Source: Variovorax paradoxus (lineage in GTDB: Bacteria > Pseudomonadota > Gammaproteobacteria > Burkholderiales > Burkholderiaceae_C). Taken from it: 64,000 nucleotides of DNA. Below, piece after piece: positions 38,924-47,329 of this stretch (position 1 is its first letter; the number at the start of each line of letters is the position of its first letter). The notes under the pieces are model-generated. The model searched no databases and was not told the origin of the DNA. It was given only the letters and a program-made list of their open reading frames with translations. The position numbers were made by a program, and so were the translations under genes. Location of the stretch: positions 62,001-126,000 of the forward strand of contig NZ_JAGGNW010000031.1 in NCBI RefSeq assembly GCF_018614875.1. Direction: 5' to 3'.

Positions 38924-39136
38924 GCGCGGCGCCGGCTGCCTTCTTCTCGAGCGATGAAGCGCGCTCGAGGTGCACTATTTCACGATCTGGCGCCGGCTCT
39001 GACCGGCCTGCGTGAACGCGTCGCTCCCAGGTCGAATCACTCTCCCTTGCCGCCATCCGCAGTGCGCGAAGCGCTGCGGAAGGTACAGTCCGCGTCAATG
39101 GCTGCATTGCGCGAGCGCCGCCTCAAGGGAGTGAAA

Positions 39137-41140
39137 ATGAAATCATCGATGTTTCCCCGCGTGGCGGGCTGGGCCCTGCTTCTCGTGTCGGCCTTGGTGG
39201 CGCTGTGCTTCGCGGTCGTCTTGAACTTCGACTGGAACCGTGCCAGGCCGTGGATCAACCAGCGCGTCAGCGAAGCGACGGGCCGCCCGTTCGCCATCCG
39301 AGGCGACCTGGTCCTGCAGTGGGACAGCCCCGAGGCCGAAACAGGTTGGCGCCGCTGGGTGCCCTGGCCGAGGCTGAGCGCGCAAGACATTACCCTGGGC
39401 AATGCCGACTGGGGCAAGACCGGCCCGCACATGGCCGAGATCAGGCAGCTGACTTTCTCGCTGAACCCGTTGCCCCTGCTGAACCGCACGATCCGCATTC
39501 CCACGCTCGAACTCGCCGGCCCTGTTCTTTCTCTCGAACGCACCGCAGACGGCAAGAACAACTGGACGCTGGCATCCGGCAACGCGGAGCCCTCGAGCTG
39601 GAAGCTCGATCTGCAGCGGCTGGTGCTGAGCCAGGGCACGGTGAAGCTCGCCGATGCGACGGCAAAGCTCAACCTCAAGGTCGACATCGACAGCCTGCCC
39701 AAGGAAAGCGCCGAGGGCTATGGCATCGGCTGGAAACTCGGCGGCACGTTCCGCCAGACACCGGTGCAAGGAAGCGGCCGGGCCGGCGCCGTGCTCTCGC
39801 TGCAGCAGGACACCAAGCCCTACCCGTTGCAGGCGGGCGTGCAGATCGGCGCCACGCGCATCGACATCGCCGGCACGCTGACCAAGCCCGATGCCCTGGC
39901 GGCGCTGGATCTGCGGCTCAAGCTTTCGGGTGCCAGCATGGCGCACCTGTACCCGATCACGGGCATCACGCTGCCCAACACGCCCCCGTTCAGCACCGAA
40001 GGCCATCTGGTCGGCAAGCTCGACAAGGCCGGCGGTCGCTGGCTCTACGAAAACTTCAAGGGCCGCGTGGGTGCCAGCGATATTGCGGGCACGCTGGAAT
40101 ACATCTCCCAGCAGCCGCGGCCGCTGCTGCGCGGCCAGGTGCAATCCAACCAGCTGCGCCTGGAAGACCTGGCGCCGTTGATCGGTGCCGATTCGAACAC
40201 CAGCAAGGCCAAGCGGGGCGCCGCTGCCGTTCAGCCGGCGGGCAAGGTACTGCCGGTGGAGAAGTTCGACACGGCGAGCTGGGGCAGCATCGATGCGGAC
40301 GTGAAGTTTGCCGGCCGCAAGATCTTCCATGCCAAGGACCTGCCCATCGACAGCCTGGTGGCGGACCTTCATCTGAAGGACGGCGTGCTCTCGCTCACGC
40401 CATTGAGCTTCGGCGTTGCGGGCGGCACCCTGGCCGCAACGGTCAAGCTCGACGGCAGGCAAGACCCCATTCGCGCCAACCTGCAGCTCTCGGCGCGCCG
40501 CCTGAAGATCAAGGAACTCTTTCCCACGCTGGACACCCTGCAGGCCAGCCTGGGCCAGATCGGCGGCGACGCCGCGCTGTCCGCATCCGGCAACTCCGTC
40601 GCCGCCTTGCTGGGCACCTCCAATGGCGAGGTGAAGGCGCTGGTGAGCAAGGGCACCGTGAGCAAGTTTCTGCTCGAGGCCATGGGGTTGAACATCGGCA
40701 GCGTGGTCGCGACCCAGCTGTTCGGCGACAGGCAGGTCCAGTTGAACTGCCTGGCCAGCGACTTCAAGGTGACGCAGGGTGTCATGCAGGTGCGCTCCTT
40801 CGTTCTGGATACCGATGAGTCGGTCGTCAACGTGAGCGGGCTCGTCGACCTTTCCAAGGAACAACTCGCGCTGGAGATCCAGCCGCGGAACAAGGCGCTG
40901 CGCGTTCTTTCGCTGCGTTCGCCGCTGTACGTCAAGGGCACGTTCAAGAACCCCGATGTCGGCGTCGACAAGGGCGCCGTCGCGCTCAAGCTGGGTTCCG
41001 CGATTGCGCTGGGCGCGATGGCGCCCGCCGCCGCGCTGCTGCCGCTGCTGAACATGGGTTCGCAAGAGTTCGCGGAATGCGCGCCGCTGGAGGCTGCTGC
41101 GCGCCAGAAGCCGCAGGCTGGCAGGCCGAAGGCGCGTTAG
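39137..41140 (+). CDS. AsmA-family envelope protein
   Basis: A 667-residue protein of the AsmA/TamB-related group, which are inner-membrane-anchored bridge-like proteins implicated in lipid transfer to the outer membrane. One N-terminal membrane helix (VAGWALLLVSALVALCFAVV) is followed by the AsmA start (FDWNRARPWINQRVSEATGRPFAI) and long beta-rich repeats. The C-terminal AsmA_2 part ends near KAPGTFKNP-type 'YVKGTFKNPDVGVDKG' and a hydrophobic patch (IALGAMAPAAALLPLL). ATG 39137 is selected because an AAGGGAG RBS sits just upstream; the frame also opens at 38954. Confidence 0.88.
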   Translation: MKSSMFPRVAGWALLLVSALVALCFAVVLNFDWNRARPWINQRVSEATGRPFAIRGDLVLQWDSPEAETGWRRWVPWPRLSAQDITLGNADWGKTGPHMAEIRQLTFSLNPLPLLNRTIRIPTLELAGPVLSLERTADGKNNWTLASGNAEPSSWKLDLQRLVLSQGTVKLADATAKLNLKVDIDSLPKESAEGYGIGWKLGGTFRQTPVQGSGRAGAVLSLQQDTKPYPLQAGVQIGATRIDIAGTLTKPDALAALDLRLKLSGASMAHLYPITGITLPNTPPFSTEGHLVGKLDKAGGRWLYENFKGRVGASDIAGTLEYISQQPRPLLRGQVQSNQLRLEDLAPLIGADSNTSKAKRGAAAVQPAGKVLPVEKFDTASWGSIDADVKFAGRKIFHAKDLPIDSLVADLHLKDGVLSLTPLSFGVAGGTLAATVKLDGRQDPIRANLQLSARRLKIKELFPTLDTLQASLGQIGGDAALSASGNSVAALLGTSNGEVKALVSKGTVSKFLLEAMGLNIGSVVATQLFGDRQVQLNCLASDFKVTQGVMQVRSFVLDTDESVVNVSGLVDLSKEQLALEIQPRNKALRVLSLRSPLYVKGTFKNPDVGVDKGAVALKLGSAIALGAMAPAAALLPLLNMGSQEFAECAPLEAAARQKPQAGRPKAR

Positions 41141-41237
41141 CAGCGCAAGACTACCGGGGCAACTCCGTCAAGACCAGCCAGGGCGGCCGCAGCTGGGTGA
41201 AGGCGGCTCGTCCGGGCTCAGGTCGCCGAGGAACGGG

Positions 41238-41645
41238 CTAAGCACGGAATCCCTCCCCATGAAACACGGCGCGCAGGTCGGCATCGCTCGCGGGGGAAAG
41301 AATCATGTCCGGATGCAGGCCGTCGACGGACGAGCGGGAGAGCGCTTCCTGCGCATAGCTCAGCTCGGTCGGATGCGCCAGGAAGAACACGCGAACGCGC
41401 TGGCCAAGCGCTTCCCACACGTCGGAAATGAGCGCCACTTGCGGCGTTGCGTCCGCGTGCAGCCCAAGAAGAATGGCATCGAAGCGCCGCCCTTCGCGGG
41501 CGGCATGAATCAGTCCATGAAGATGCGCGAAGGAAACATGGTCGATGCCGACGGCTTTCAGAGAACTGCCCGTGCAGAGGCGTTGCAGGGCGTCCGAGTC
41601 CACGAGCGCGATCCGGTTCTGGCGAAGGTCGTCTGCAAAAATCAT
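41238..41645 (-). CDS. CheY-like receiver-fold protein lacking the phosphorylation site
   Basis: A 135-residue protein with an overall receiver-like layout: DNRIALVDSDALQRL-type first strand, a middle strand DAILLGLHADA and a late strand VFFLAHPTELS. The position of the phosphoacceptor Asp reads Gly/Leu and the conserved Lys is not evident, so phosphorylation is unlikely. There is no output domain. ATG 41645 gives MIFADDLRQNRIALV. It may be a stand-alone pseudo-receiver; this assignment is by pattern only. Confidence 0.5.
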   Translation of the reverse strand: MIFADDLRQNRIALVDSDALQRLCTGSSLKAVGIDHVSFAHLHGLIHAAREGRRFDAILLGLHADATPQVALISDVWEALGQRVRVFFLAHPTELSYAQEALSRSSVDGLHPDMILSPASDADLRAVFHGEGFRA

Positions 41646-41733
41646 GAGGTTGCGGCGCGCATCGTTGCCCAGATTGGGGCCGCCGGTTCAGGCGGCCTGG
41701 CGCGGCACCGCCGCCCGCGGGCAAGCTGCCGGA

Positions 41734-41880
41734 TCAGCAGTTGCCCTTCTTGGCTTGGCCAGGAGGGCAGAAGCCGCCCTTTCCTGGCCCCGGCCCGGGG
41801 TCCACCACGGGGTACACGCAGGCGCTCAGGAGCAAGGACATCGCAAAGGCGAACATGACGGTGGTGGTGGTTTTTTTCAT
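41734..41880 (-). CDS. 48-residue lipoprotein
   Basis: A short ORF from ATG 41880: MKKTTTTVMFAFAMSLLLSA followed by Cys, a clear lipobox (LLSAC, Cys at 21). The mature part is short, Gly/Pro-rich (VYPVVDPGPGPGKGG) with two further Cys, one of them the last residue. The signal sequence is textbook, so the gene is believable despite its size. It sits between the pseudo-receiver gene and the HU gene; function unknown. Confidence 0.6.
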   Translation of the reverse strand: MKKTTTTVMFAFAMSLLLSACVYPVVDPGPGPGKGGFCPPGQAKKGNC

Positions 41881-42083
41881 ACGGACTCCTGGTTGAAATT
41901 GTTCGGGCGCTGTTCAGCCACAAGATATGTGAATTACTAACATTTCGACAGGAAATGCGTCACGATCCACTTTGGTTGACATGAAGAACAGCAACCAGGC
42001 GGCAGTTCCGCCCAGTACGTCACGAATAATGCCGAAGCGGACATCCGTCACAGCAACGCAGATTTAGAAGCACATGTGCAGGC

Positions 42084-42101
42084 CGGCCGGGAATCCGGCC
42101 G
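42084..42101 (+). promoter_or_regulatory. Hairpin in the HU leader region
   Basis: CGGCCGG-GAAT-CCGGCCG forms a seven-base-pair GC stem with a four-base loop, about 72 bases before the HU start. No T-run follows, so it is not a standard terminator. A role in HU expression is only possible. Confidence 0.3.
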
Positions 42102-42172
42102 CCGCATTCAGTCAAACTCGGGTGCTACCCACCGTGGTTTCCACAACCGTTCTATCGAAAGGAATTCCTGTT

Positions 42173-42454
42173 TTGAACAAGACCGAACTCATCGCCGCCA
42201 TCGCGGAAGACACCAACCTCAGCAAGGCCGATGCCGGCCGCGCCTTCGACTCGGCGCTCGAGCAACTCTCGCGTGCCCTGGTGCGTGGGGACACTGTCCA
42301 ACTGATCGGCTTTGGCACCTTCACGGTTTCAAACCGTGCCGAACGCACCGGCCGCAATCCGTCGACCGGCGAGCAGATCACGATCAAGGCCAGCAAGAGC
42401 GCCAAGTTCGCGGCAGGAAAGGCACTGAAGGACGCCATCAACCAAGTGGGCTGA
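42173..42454 (+). CDS. hup: DNA-binding protein HU
   Basis: A 93-residue nucleoid protein of the HU/IHF family: NKTELIAAIAEDTNLSKADA at the start, the beta-arm signature GFGTFTVSNRAERTGRNPSTGE (Arg and Pro at the DNA-bending tip), then AAGKALKDAINQVG. The start is TTG 42173, following GAAAGGAATT as RBS. An upstream ATG at 42074 would add 33 non-homologous residues. It faces the exopolysaccharide operon end. Confidence 0.93.
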   Translation: MNKTELIAAIAEDTNLSKADAGRAFDSALEQLSRALVRGDTVQLIGFGTFTVSNRAERTGRNPSTGEQITIKASKSAKFAAGKALKDAINQVG

Positions 42455-42544
42455 TGCTGGAGGAGCCAGCGCCTCTGATGCAGTCGGCGCTGATGGGGGA
42501 GGACGGATCGCCGTACGCGATGGTGCCTCCTCCCGCCAGCGCGC

Positions 42545-45500
42545 TCAGGCCTGTGGTGCGCCTTGCCACCCGCCCCCCAGGGCCTTGTAGAGATTGACCA
42601 TGTTCACAGCCTCCTTGAGCTGCAGTTCGATCAGCTGCTGCTGCTCGGCATAAAGCTCGCGCTGGGCATCCTGGCTGGCAAAGTAGTCTTCCAGCCCGCT
42701 GCGAAAACGCGTGCGCGCAATGCTCGCCACCTTTTCCAGCGCCTGCACGCGAGCCTGCTGCGCCTCCAGCTGCGGGCGCAGGTGGTCGTCGGCGATCAGG
42801 GCATTGGCGGTCTCGCGAAACGCCATTTGCGCTGCGTGTTCGTAGGAGGCCATCGCCGCCGCCAGCCGCTCCTCGTTGGCCGTGATGTTGGCGGAGCGGC
42901 GGCCCCAGTCGAAGATCGGCAACGACACGCCCAGCACGCCGGCCCAGCTTCTGTTGCCGCTCGCCAGCAGCGTCGACAGCTCCCCGCTGACGCCGCCCGC
43001 GAGCGCCGTCAGCGAAATGGTCGGCAGCATCGCGGCCTTGGCCGCGCCGACGCCCGAGTTGGCGGCTTCGACGCGGGAATAGGCCGCCAGGAGATCAGGT
43101 CGCCGCTGCAGCAGGCTGGACGGCAGGCCCGCCGGCACCTGCGCCGTGGAGCGCTCCGGCCAGGGCCGGGCGCCGCCAGTGTCGGGTGACACCGGCTGGC
43201 CGACAAGCACGTTCAGCCACTGAATGTCCTGGGCGACGCGCATGCGGAATTCTTCCTGCTTCACGCGGGCGTTCTGCAGCAGCGACTGGGCGCGGTAGAC
43301 GTCGAGCTGCGCCGCGCCGCCAACCGCCTTGGCGCGGCCGACCATGTCGGCATTGGCAGCCAGGCTGGACTCGTTGGCATTGGCCAGGCCAAGCAAGGCA
43401 CGGTCGGCGCGCAGCGTGAGGTAGGCATTCGACACTTCTCCCACCAGGTTCATGCGCGCGGCCGCAAAGTCCTTGTCGCCCGCCTCGGCCAGGGAGCCGG
43501 TTTGCTGGGTCGCACTCTGTTGGCGGCCGAAGAAGTCGAGTTCGTACGAGGTCACGCCGGCCTGGATGTCGAAGCTGTTGGAAACCCGGCCGTCGGATGG
43601 CACGTTGCCGAGCGGGCTGAGCGACCCTTGCGTGGTGGTTTGCGCCCGCTGGGCATGGCCCGACAGGCCGAACTGCGGAAACAGCGAGGCGCGGCTGCCG
43701 GCATACACGGCCCGGGCTTCGCGGGCACGCGCGGCATAGGCGCGCAGGTCGCGGTTCTGCGTGAGAGCGGTTGCAATCAGCCCGCGCAGTTCGTCGTCCT
43801 GCACGAAGCCGCGCCAGTCCACGGGTTCCGCGTTGGACACCGTCTTGCCGGCCGGCCATTGCGCAGGCACCGTCAGATCGGGCTGCTTGAGCGGCGGCGT
43901 GAGATTGCATCCACTCACCACCAGCACGACGCATGTCGCCAGCACCAGCAGGAGCAGCCGCAGGAACAGGCGCACGAACCCCGCTCCCGGGGCGCCGAAG
44001 CCCGCACTCGCCAGCAACGCCGAAGCGGCCTGCCACGGCCGCACCTGAACCGCGACATGGCTCGGAGGCACATTGAACACGTGGCTCACCAGCTGCTCGC
44101 GCTGGGCCTCGGTGCCGGCGAACCGCAGTTCGGCACCGGCGGAGCTTCTGCCGGCCAGGCGGGCCGGGAGCCATCCCACGGGATCGACATAGACCTCCAG
44201 CGGCTGGCCCACGCGCAGGCGTTTGAGCGGGGCCTTGGCTTCCAGCAGCGCGCCGTCAACCGCGATGTTGACGAAGCGCGATTCGCTCTCGCCCGCCGCG
44301 GTGCGCACCCTGGTGCGCGCGCGCCACGGAAAGCGCTCTTCCTGCTCCGGCCGTGGCAGGTCGACGCAGGCGATGAGCGCGGCCAGGCAGAGGATGAGCG
44401 CAATGCCGGTCCACACGAGATTGAGCTCGTCGCCGGGTGTGAGCGCTTCGCCGCTCAGGGCAACCGATGCACCGCCGAACTGCAGCGCCACGAGCAGCCC
44501 GCCGAACACCGCGACCAGTTTCCAGTGCACGACGGTCTTGGTGCGGTCCAGCCCCTTGGCCGTGACCTTGAAGGGATGGCCGAAGGGGCGCACCATGGCG
44601 CTGACCAGCGTTCCGGTGACGGCCATGGCCGCCACCAGCTGGCTGACCTCGCTGAACACCGGCAGGCAGCGCCGCTGGCTGATCCAGTAGCTGTAGGCCC
44701 AGAACATCATGAGCGGCGGCAGCCCGAACGACGCAAAGGCCTGCGGCGTGGCATGGAACACCGAGACCCCGGCATACCAGTAGAGCGCGGGCGCCAGCAT
44801 GATCATGGCCATGAACGGCTTGCCGAGCCAGTGCAGCAGCCCGTGCAGGAAGTGCATCCGGGCCGAGAGGCTGTAGCCGCGGCCGCGCAGCGGGCCGTCG
44901 GGCAGCAGCGCGAGCTGCACCGTTCCCAGGCACCAGCGGCTGCGCTGGTTGATGTAGTCGATGATGCTCTCGGCCGACAAGCCGTTCGACAGCCGTTCGC
45001 CCAGCCAGCGGGTGATGTGGCCATGCCGCAGCAGCAGGTAGGTGGTGTGGATGTCTTCGCACACGCTGCCGACGGGGAAGCCGCCCGCGGCGGTGATCAG
45101 GTCGCGCCGCACGATGAAGGAAGTGCCCACGCAGAAAGCCGAGTCCGCGGCGTCCTTGGCGGGCTGCAGCACGTCGAAGAACACGCGCTGCTCGTCGACC
45201 CAGCTGCCGGTGGCGCGCAGGTTGTGCTGGATGGGGTCGGCGTTGTAATAGAACTGCGGCGTTTGCACCAGCCCCACCTTGCGGTCCGCGAACAGGCCCA
45301 GCATGCGGTAGACGATCTGCCGCTGCGGCGCAAAGTCGGCATCGAGCACCAGGATGTAGGGCGCATTGGTCACGCCCGCCGACAGCCGCAGGCCGTTGTT
45401 GAGGTTGCCGGCCTTGGCATGGCTGTTGTCGGGCCGGCGCGCATAGTGCACGCCCTTGCGCTCGCAATACTCGCGCAGCCAATCGCGCCGGGTGTCGTCA

Positions 45501-45955
45501 AGCACCCATACCTTCAGGTTCGGATAGTCGATGGCCTGCGCGGCGATGACGGTCTTTTCGAGCACGGCCAGTTCTTCGTTGTACGTGCAGATGAAGACGT
45601 CCACGGCCGGCACCTGCGTGCCGCGGCCGCGCAGCGCGGCTTCGCCCTGGTCGGCCAGCCGATGGTTGTCGCGGCGCCGCACCAGCATGTGGATGGACAT
45701 CAGCGTGTAGACGATGGCCGTCAGCTCGAAGCAGAGGAACACCCAGGCGAACAGGGTCTCGAAGCCGAGGTCCGAAGGCGGCATGGTGGCGACCACGCGC
45801 CAGACGGCATAGCGCATCAGCAGCAGCGCGGTCAGCGCGCCGAACAGCATGCGGTGGGACATGCGGTCGACCCGCCCCCATGTCATCAGGAGCAGCGCCA
45901 GGCCCGCAACAAGTGCGTTGAGCTGGAACTCCGGTGTGGCGATCAGGTGGGACAT
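42545..45955 (-). CDS. Fused BcsA-like polysaccharide synthase and TolC/NodT-type outer-membrane channel
   Basis: One uninterrupted 1136-residue frame. The N-terminal half is a membrane processive beta-glycosyltransferase (GT2): UDP-sugar Asp in DVFICTYNEE (about 118), DAD in LVLDADFAPQ (about 205), CED, and QRSRW (about 336), with membrane helices on both sides. A PilZ-like c-di-GMP domain follows (RFPWR, about 543; NIAVDGAL, with Ala where the motif usually has Ser). After a linker comes a membrane/lipobox segment (LLLLVLATCVVLVVSGC, Cys about 680) and a full OMF lipoprotein (about 455 residues, DWRGFVQDDELRGLIATAL, DFFGRQQSATQQ). This should make and export a glycan. A GTG at 43975 may start the channel separately. 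Confidence 0.88.
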   Translation of the reverse strand: MSHLIATPEFQLNALVAGLALLLMTWGRVDRMSHRMLFGALTALLLMRYAVWRVVATMPPSDLGFETLFAWVFLCFELTAIVYTLMSIHMLVRRRDNHRLADQGEAALRGRGTQVPAVDVFICTYNEELAVLEKTVIAAQAIDYPNLKVWVLDDTRRDWLREYCERKGVHYARRPDNSHAKAGNLNNGLRLSAGVTNAPYILVLDADFAPQRQIVYRMLGLFADRKVGLVQTPQFYYNADPIQHNLRATGSWVDEQRVFFDVLQPAKDAADSAFCVGTSFIVRRDLITAAGGFPVGSVCEDIHTTYLLLRHGHITRWLGERLSNGLSAESIIDYINQRSRWCLGTVQLALLPDGPLRGRGYSLSARMHFLHGLLHWLGKPFMAMIMLAPALYWYAGVSVFHATPQAFASFGLPPLMMFWAYSYWISQRRCLPVFSEVSQLVAAMAVTGTLVSAMVRPFGHPFKVTAKGLDRTKTVVHWKLVAVFGGLLVALQFGGASVALSGEALTPGDELNLVWTGIALILCLAALIACVDLPRPEQEERFPWRARTRVRTAAGESESRFVNIAVDGALLEAKAPLKRLRVGQPLEVYVDPVGWLPARLAGRSSAGAELRFAGTEAQREQLVSHVFNVPPSHVAVQVRPWQAASALLASAGFGAPGAGFVRLFLRLLLLVLATCVVLVVSGCNLTPPLKQPDLTVPAQWPAGKTVSNAEPVDWRGFVQDDELRGLIATALTQNRDLRAYAARAREARAVYAGSRASLFPQFGLSGHAQRAQTTTQGSLSPLGNVPSDGRVSNSFDIQAGVTSYELDFFGRQQSATQQTGSLAEAGDKDFAAARMNLVGEVSNAYLTLRADRALLGLANANESSLAANADMVGRAKAVGGAAQLDVYRAQSLLQNARVKQEEFRMRVAQDIQWLNVLVGQPVSPDTGGARPWPERSTAQVPAGLPSSLLQRRPDLLAAYSRVEAANSGVGAAKAAMLPTISLTALAGGVSGELSTLLASGNRSWAGVLGVSLPIFDWGRRSANITANEERLAAAMASYEHAAQMAFRETANALIADDHLRPQLEAQQARVQALEKVASIARTRFRSGLEDYFASQDAQRELYAEQQQLIELQLKEAVNMVNLYKALGGGWQGAPQA
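43973..43988 (-). promoter_or_regulatory. Possible internal ribosome binding site and GTG start for the channel half
   Basis: On the minus strand GGGAG (43988-43984) is followed by eight bases and GTG (43975-43973). Starting here gives a 476-residue protein opening (M)RLFLRLLLLVLATCVVL and then a perfect lipobox (VSGC), the normal architecture of a free OMF lipoprotein. Whether it is used in the cell is unknown. Confidence 0.45.
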
Positions 45956-47286
45956 GGTGACGTGGCTCCTGTTGCGGCGGTCTTGCCGGTGAAGGGGTTG
46001 AACCCCGTTGCGGCCAGCGCGATCCAGGCGGTTGCGCCCAAGTGTGGCCAGCGGTAGTAGTAAAAGTCGGCGCCGGTCGAGTCCGGGCCAATGGCGAGTC
46101 CGGTGGAAATGCGGGCGCTGGGCGTTGCGTAGTACAGGCCGTTGTCCGCGCGCTGCGAGGCCAGCAGCTGCCACAAGGCCTCGGGCGCCGCGCCCTTGCG
46201 CGCCACCAGGGTGGCGGCCGCCTGGGCGGTGCCCTCGGTCCATATGCCGTCCGGGCTGCGGGAGAAGCCGTAGCCTTCACCGAAGCGATGGTTCTTCTCC
46301 ACCCAATCGAGCCCCCGCATCCATGCGCAGGAACCCGCGGGCGCCGCCAGCAGCGGCCACAGCTGCGCATCCAGCCCCGAGCCATCCGTTGCAATGGTGG
46401 CGCCGTCTTCCTTGGTGCCGATGTTGAAGCGCTGCTGCGACGGGTTCCACATGCGGCCCACGAAGTCGAGCGCGGTGCGCGCCTGCTGGCGTTCCGCTTC
46501 GGCCTGCCCGCCGGCGCGCGCCGCCCAGGCGGCCGCCATGGCGATATCGATGTTGTGCTCGGTGGATTTCCAGGTCTGGGCGCGCTGCGCGTTGTCCCAG
46601 CCGTACCAGCCGCCGTTGTAGCCGTCGGGCGCGTTCCTGGCGCGCGTGCGCTGCTCGATCCAGCCGAGCAGCCTGCGCGCGCTTGCCAGATAGGCGGGCG
46701 ACGGCTCGGCCTCATTCAGGTTCAGCAGCAGCAAGGCGGCCCAGGCCACGTTGCCGGTGGCCGTGCTCACCTGGTACGCATCGGCGATCCATTGATTCTT
46801 GCCCGCATCCCAGCGCCCCGGCAGCGCGGCCTTTTCCTCGGTCATCGGGCCGGCGCGGTAGCCGTTGCGCACGCGCCCGTCGGCCACGTTCGGATCGCGT
46901 TCCACCGCGCGCACCACCGCGTCGCCGATGCGCCGGGCCGAGGCCGCGTCGCCGCAGGCCAGCAGCGCGATGCCGGCCAGTGCGTTGTCATAGGTGAAGG
47001 CGACGCCCGCGAGCGCGGGCTCCAGCGGCGTGCCCTGCCGGGGGTCGGCAAGGCGGTAGCTGGTGAGAAACAGCGGTCCGGAAGCCGCGCCCTTCTGGTC
47101 CTCCACAACCGCCCGCCGCAGCCCTTCGCAGCTTTGCCGGGCAAGCCCTTGTTGCGTGGCGCTGCCGGCTTGCGGGCCGGGTTGACGGCCAGACTGCTGG
47201 GCGACGGCCGCGGACATGGGCAAGGCCGAGGCCGCCAATGCGGCAACGCAGGACACCAGGGTCCGGGAAAAGGGGGAAACCGACAT
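45943..47286 (-). CDS. Secreted six-hairpin glycosidase-like protein of the exopolysaccharide operon
   Basis: A 447-residue exported protein. Its signal peptide (VSCVAALAASALPMSAAVAQ) is followed by an alpha-helical-barrel pattern typical of six-hairpin glycosidases: repeated helices with AYQVSTATGNVAWAALLLLN, GYNGGWYGWDN and GIWTEGTAQAAATL. I cannot assign a CAZy family. By analogy with BcsZ or alginate lyase in other operons it probably trims or clears the nascent polymer in the periplasm. Its stop overlaps the synthase gene start by 13 bases. Confidence 0.7.
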   Translation of the reverse strand: MSVSPFSRTLVSCVAALAASALPMSAAVAQQSGRQPGPQAGSATQQGLARQSCEGLRRAVVEDQKGAASGPLFLTSYRLADPRQGTPLEPALAGVAFTYDNALAGIALLACGDAASARRIGDAVVRAVERDPNVADGRVRNGYRAGPMTEEKAALPGRWDAGKNQWIADAYQVSTATGNVAWAALLLLNLNEAEPSPAYLASARRLLGWIEQRTRARNAPDGYNGGWYGWDNAQRAQTWKSTEHNIDIAMAAAWAARAGGQAEAERQQARTALDFVGRMWNPSQQRFNIGTKEDGATIATDGSGLDAQLWPLLAAPAGSCAWMRGLDWVEKNHRFGEGYGFSRSPDGIWTEGTAQAAATLVARKGAAPEALWQLLASQRADNGLYYATPSARISTGLAIGPDSTGADFYYYRWPHLGATAWIALAATGFNPFTGKTAATGATSPCPT

Positions 47287-47329
47287 GGCTCTGTTCCGAT
47301 GCGGGTGGTTGGTGCATTTCCGCCTGCGC

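Noticed and set aside
42074-42172. ATG at 42074 as the HU start
   Set aside because: It would add 33 residues with no resemblance to HU; the TTG at 42173 with an upstream purine-rich RBS gives the standard N-terminus.
43502-46057. An 851-codon plus-strand frame opposite the synthase-channel gene
   Set aside because: It is Arg/His/Gln-rich antisense of a clearly coding gene.
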